Positions 7,106 through 7,106 of a stretch of DNA of 7,106 nucleotides are shown one piece after another. How positions within the stretch are numbered: the first letter of the stretch is position 1; each line of letters opens with the position of its first letter. The position numbers were made by a program, and so were the translations under genes. The notes beneath the pieces were generated by a model. That model searched no databases and was not told where the DNA came from. It saw only the letters and a program-made list of their open reading frames with translations. Source of the DNA: an uncultured Gemmataceae bacterium (GTDB lineage Bacteria > Planctomycetota > Planctomycetia > Gemmatales > Gemmataceae); the NCBI GenBank assembly GCA_937922175.1, contig CAKZUU010000239.1, positions 1 through 7,106 of the forward strand. Direction: 5' to 3'.

Positions 7106-7106
7106 T

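Noticed and set aside
1..7106. Mobile element, CRISPR, tRNA/rRNA or defence system
   Set aside because: No transposase, integrase, terminal inverted repeats, regularly spaced repeats or RNA-gene signatures were seen; the coding content is all explained by five chromosomal genes.

Overview
The window looks like ordinary chromosome from a GC-rich member of the Planctomycetota, probably of the Gemmata/Pirellula-like branch. The evidence is two membrane-anchored Hanks-type Ser/Thr kinases of the GGMG-loop type that planctomycetes carry in large numbers, Tat-exported and cytoplasmic TIM-barrel sugar isomerases of a kind common in that phylum, and a lack of long operons. The phylum call is inference from protein style; no rRNA or other marker gene is present.

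Layout, left to right. (1) The 3' end of a plus-strand sugar phosphate isomerase/epimerase, cut by the left edge. (2) After a 38-base convergent gap, the minus-strand gene priA, the replication-restart helicase, complete with all helicase motifs and eight zinc-binding cysteines. (3) A 224-base divergent spacer holding a good sigma70-like promoter whose -10 box is an 8-base palindrome. (4) A plus-strand kinase with a short helical N-terminal module and a single C-terminal membrane anchor. (5) A convergent gap of about 107 bases with a hairpin that may be a terminator. (6) A minus-strand isomerase/epimerase with a Tat signal, complete, with its own probable promoter and ribosome site. (7) Upstream of it on the same strand, a second kinase with six predicted membrane helices, whose 5' end runs off the right edge.

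There is little sign that the genes form one pathway. PriA is housekeeping. The kinases are probably signal-transducing membrane proteins with unknown inputs. The two isomerases belong to one superfamily but are not an obvious tandem duplication. I see no mobile element, CRISPR array, tRNA, rRNA or long repeat, and no clear new multi-gene system. The points most worth a second look are the N-terminal module of the first kinase, the polytopic C-terminus and catalytic-core insertion of the second, and the symmetrical promoter between priA and the first kinase.
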